Assembly (NCBI RefSeq): GCF_905475345.1
Contig: NC_066606.1
Span: 2,287,001 to 2,351,000, forward strand
Reading direction: 5' to 3'
DNA: 64,000 nt
DNA from: Vespula vulgaris
Lineage: Eukaryota; Arthropoda; Insecta; Hymenoptera; Vespidae
The notes beneath the pieces were generated by a model. That model did no database searches and was not told the origin of the DNA. It was given only the letters and a program-made list of their open reading frames with translations. The position numbers and the translations under genes are program-made. Positions 62,706-64,000 of the stretch are shown here, piece after piece. The number at the start of each line of letters is the position of its first letter. The stretch's first letter is position 1.

Positions 62706-64000
62706 GTGAGTCCTATTTGAAATTTTATGGATCTTTTCAACAATTCCGTTTTTCCTACCAATTTTTCTAAGAGTAATAAATGTTTTTTTACATTTACTTA
62801 CGCGATTATCGTTTAATAAATATAATGCGTCATTTTAAAAATAATATATGTTTCGGATTCATATATATATATATATATTGTTGGTTCGCATAGCTCGAGA
62901 ATTGCATTCTTCTTCTTTTTGTCTTTTTTAGAAAGAAATTATGCGATTTGGTCACAATTGTTGTCACGTCGAATAAATTAATAAAACGGTTGGTTATCGT
63001 ACCTATCGGGGATGATCTCGAGATCATTTTGAAGATTTATATTTCTCTTTATAGCTACACGTTAATTCAACACAAGTTCGGGGATGGGGTGGGGTTGATT
63101 TGTTTACCCGCTGCCACACTAAATCTCACTCTACTGAAATATATATAAACGATGGTTAATAGATCGTCCGATGAGAAACGTAATTTTGTTACAAGAACTC
63201 CATTTATCTTGAAATAACAATCGAGAATCAATTGCCGGGCTACAAAATGTTAACGCCGCCTTCGATATGAACTTTTCCCGTGAATCAGGATATATAAATT
63301 ATTTTGGAATGTTTATATATTTTTACATCAAACATATATACTTACATATACACACTAAATATATTTCGAATGTCGAGAGAACACCTTGCCCACGCATACT
63401 ATTTCGAGTAGCTCACATTACGTAACGAAAAACTAGAGAATTGAGAGAAATAATCAAGGGGAAGGGGGAGGAGAAAAAAGATCGTGCTTAGTCTAAAATT
63501 TCGACTTGACACGTGTTTGAAATTTTTCTTAGGTATTATCATAAACGTTACTGAACAATGAATGATTTTGTCGAAAAGAACGACTAAGAGATGTTATATT
63601 TCGTTTAAATGAACAACGAAAAAGGAATACCAAAGAAATCGTCAAAATCCTGACTTTCTATGTTCTAATCGTCTTTGGAATAAAGAAGAATAAGAAACAA
63701 AGAATAAGAAACGAAGAAAAAATACGAAACAAAACAAGATGTTCAAACGTGAAAAAAATAGATTCTTCGACCTACATGTACAAAATAGTTGTCTCATCTA
63801 ATTATTTATTTATTTATGTATGTATATAAGTATATATGTAGATGGCTATTTTTCTGAAAAAAAAAGAACCGGGTCAGATTACTCGGGCACAATAAGCATT
63901 CAAGCATATATTTGGTCATCTTCCAAAAAAGATGTGACCTCTCTTTATTTGCGTGTGCTTGGAAGTGTCTTTAGCGAGTCATCTTTTTGAGGAGAAAGAG
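62706..64000 (+). other. Intron of the potassium channel gene, to window end
   Basis: The donor at 62706 (GTGAGT) opens an intron. No in-phase exon encoding the rest of the selectivity filter (expected to begin with the remainder of a Gly codon, then Tyr-Gly) was found before the window ends. The sequence is AT-rich with no other recognisable feature. Confidence 0.6.

Noticed and set aside
1..64000. CRISPR arrays, prokaryotic operons, prophage or viral genes
   Set aside because: No spaced direct repeats, ribosome-binding-site-led gene strings or viral genes were seen. The intron-rich genes show an insect nuclear genome.

Overview
The window is AT-rich nuclear DNA of an insect, most likely a hymenopteran (bee or wasp). 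The genes have many short introns with GT/AG borders, CpG is not depleted, (CT)n, (TTTC)n and (AAT)n microsatellites are abundant, and heparanase and pickpocket genes are present. The species assignment is inference. No prokaryotic, organellar or viral segment was seen. I built the exon models by hand, checking that splice sites and reading phase agree from one exon to the next.

Layout, left to right: 1-4197 repeat-rich upstream DNA; 4198-11284 (+) mitochondrial-type glycerol-3-phosphate acyltransferase; 11776-14154 (-) tektin; 14602-15981 (+) V-ATPase accessory subunit S1 (ATP6AP1), divergent from tektin across a 447-bp promoter with two MiT/TFE-type E-boxes; 16664-19611 (-) heparanase with a pogo/Tigger-like MITE in its last intron; 19784-20499 (-) small unknown protein; 20994-24571 (-) BRD8; 25280-26439 (+) TspanC8-type tetraspanin; 27673-28568 (-) ZFAND1; 28650-28886 (-) ANAPC13, only 81 bp upstream of ZFAND1; 30076-33115 (+) small secreted protein with two possible C-termini; 35328-40302 (-) large DDT-type nuclear protein; 43436-46734 (+) pickpocket/DEG-ENaC channel; 49053-50065 (+) possible small gene or decayed gene; 51231-51631 (+) two orphan terminal exons; 52342-56286 (-) C2H2 zinc-finger protein with a pair of related same-phase cassette exons and a CpG/CCAAT-rich promoter; 60842-62705 (+, continuing beyond the window) two-pore potassium channel.

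The genes are mostly unrelated housekeeping, chromatin and membrane genes, so there is no operon-like system. The main regulatory or structural leads are the paired cassette exons of the zinc-finger gene, the twin CLEAR-like E-boxes at ATP6AP1, the possible ANAPC13-ZFAND1 dicistronic arrangement, the hairpin cluster in the intron of the secreted-protein gene, the alternative terminal exons of that gene, and the MITE in heparanase.
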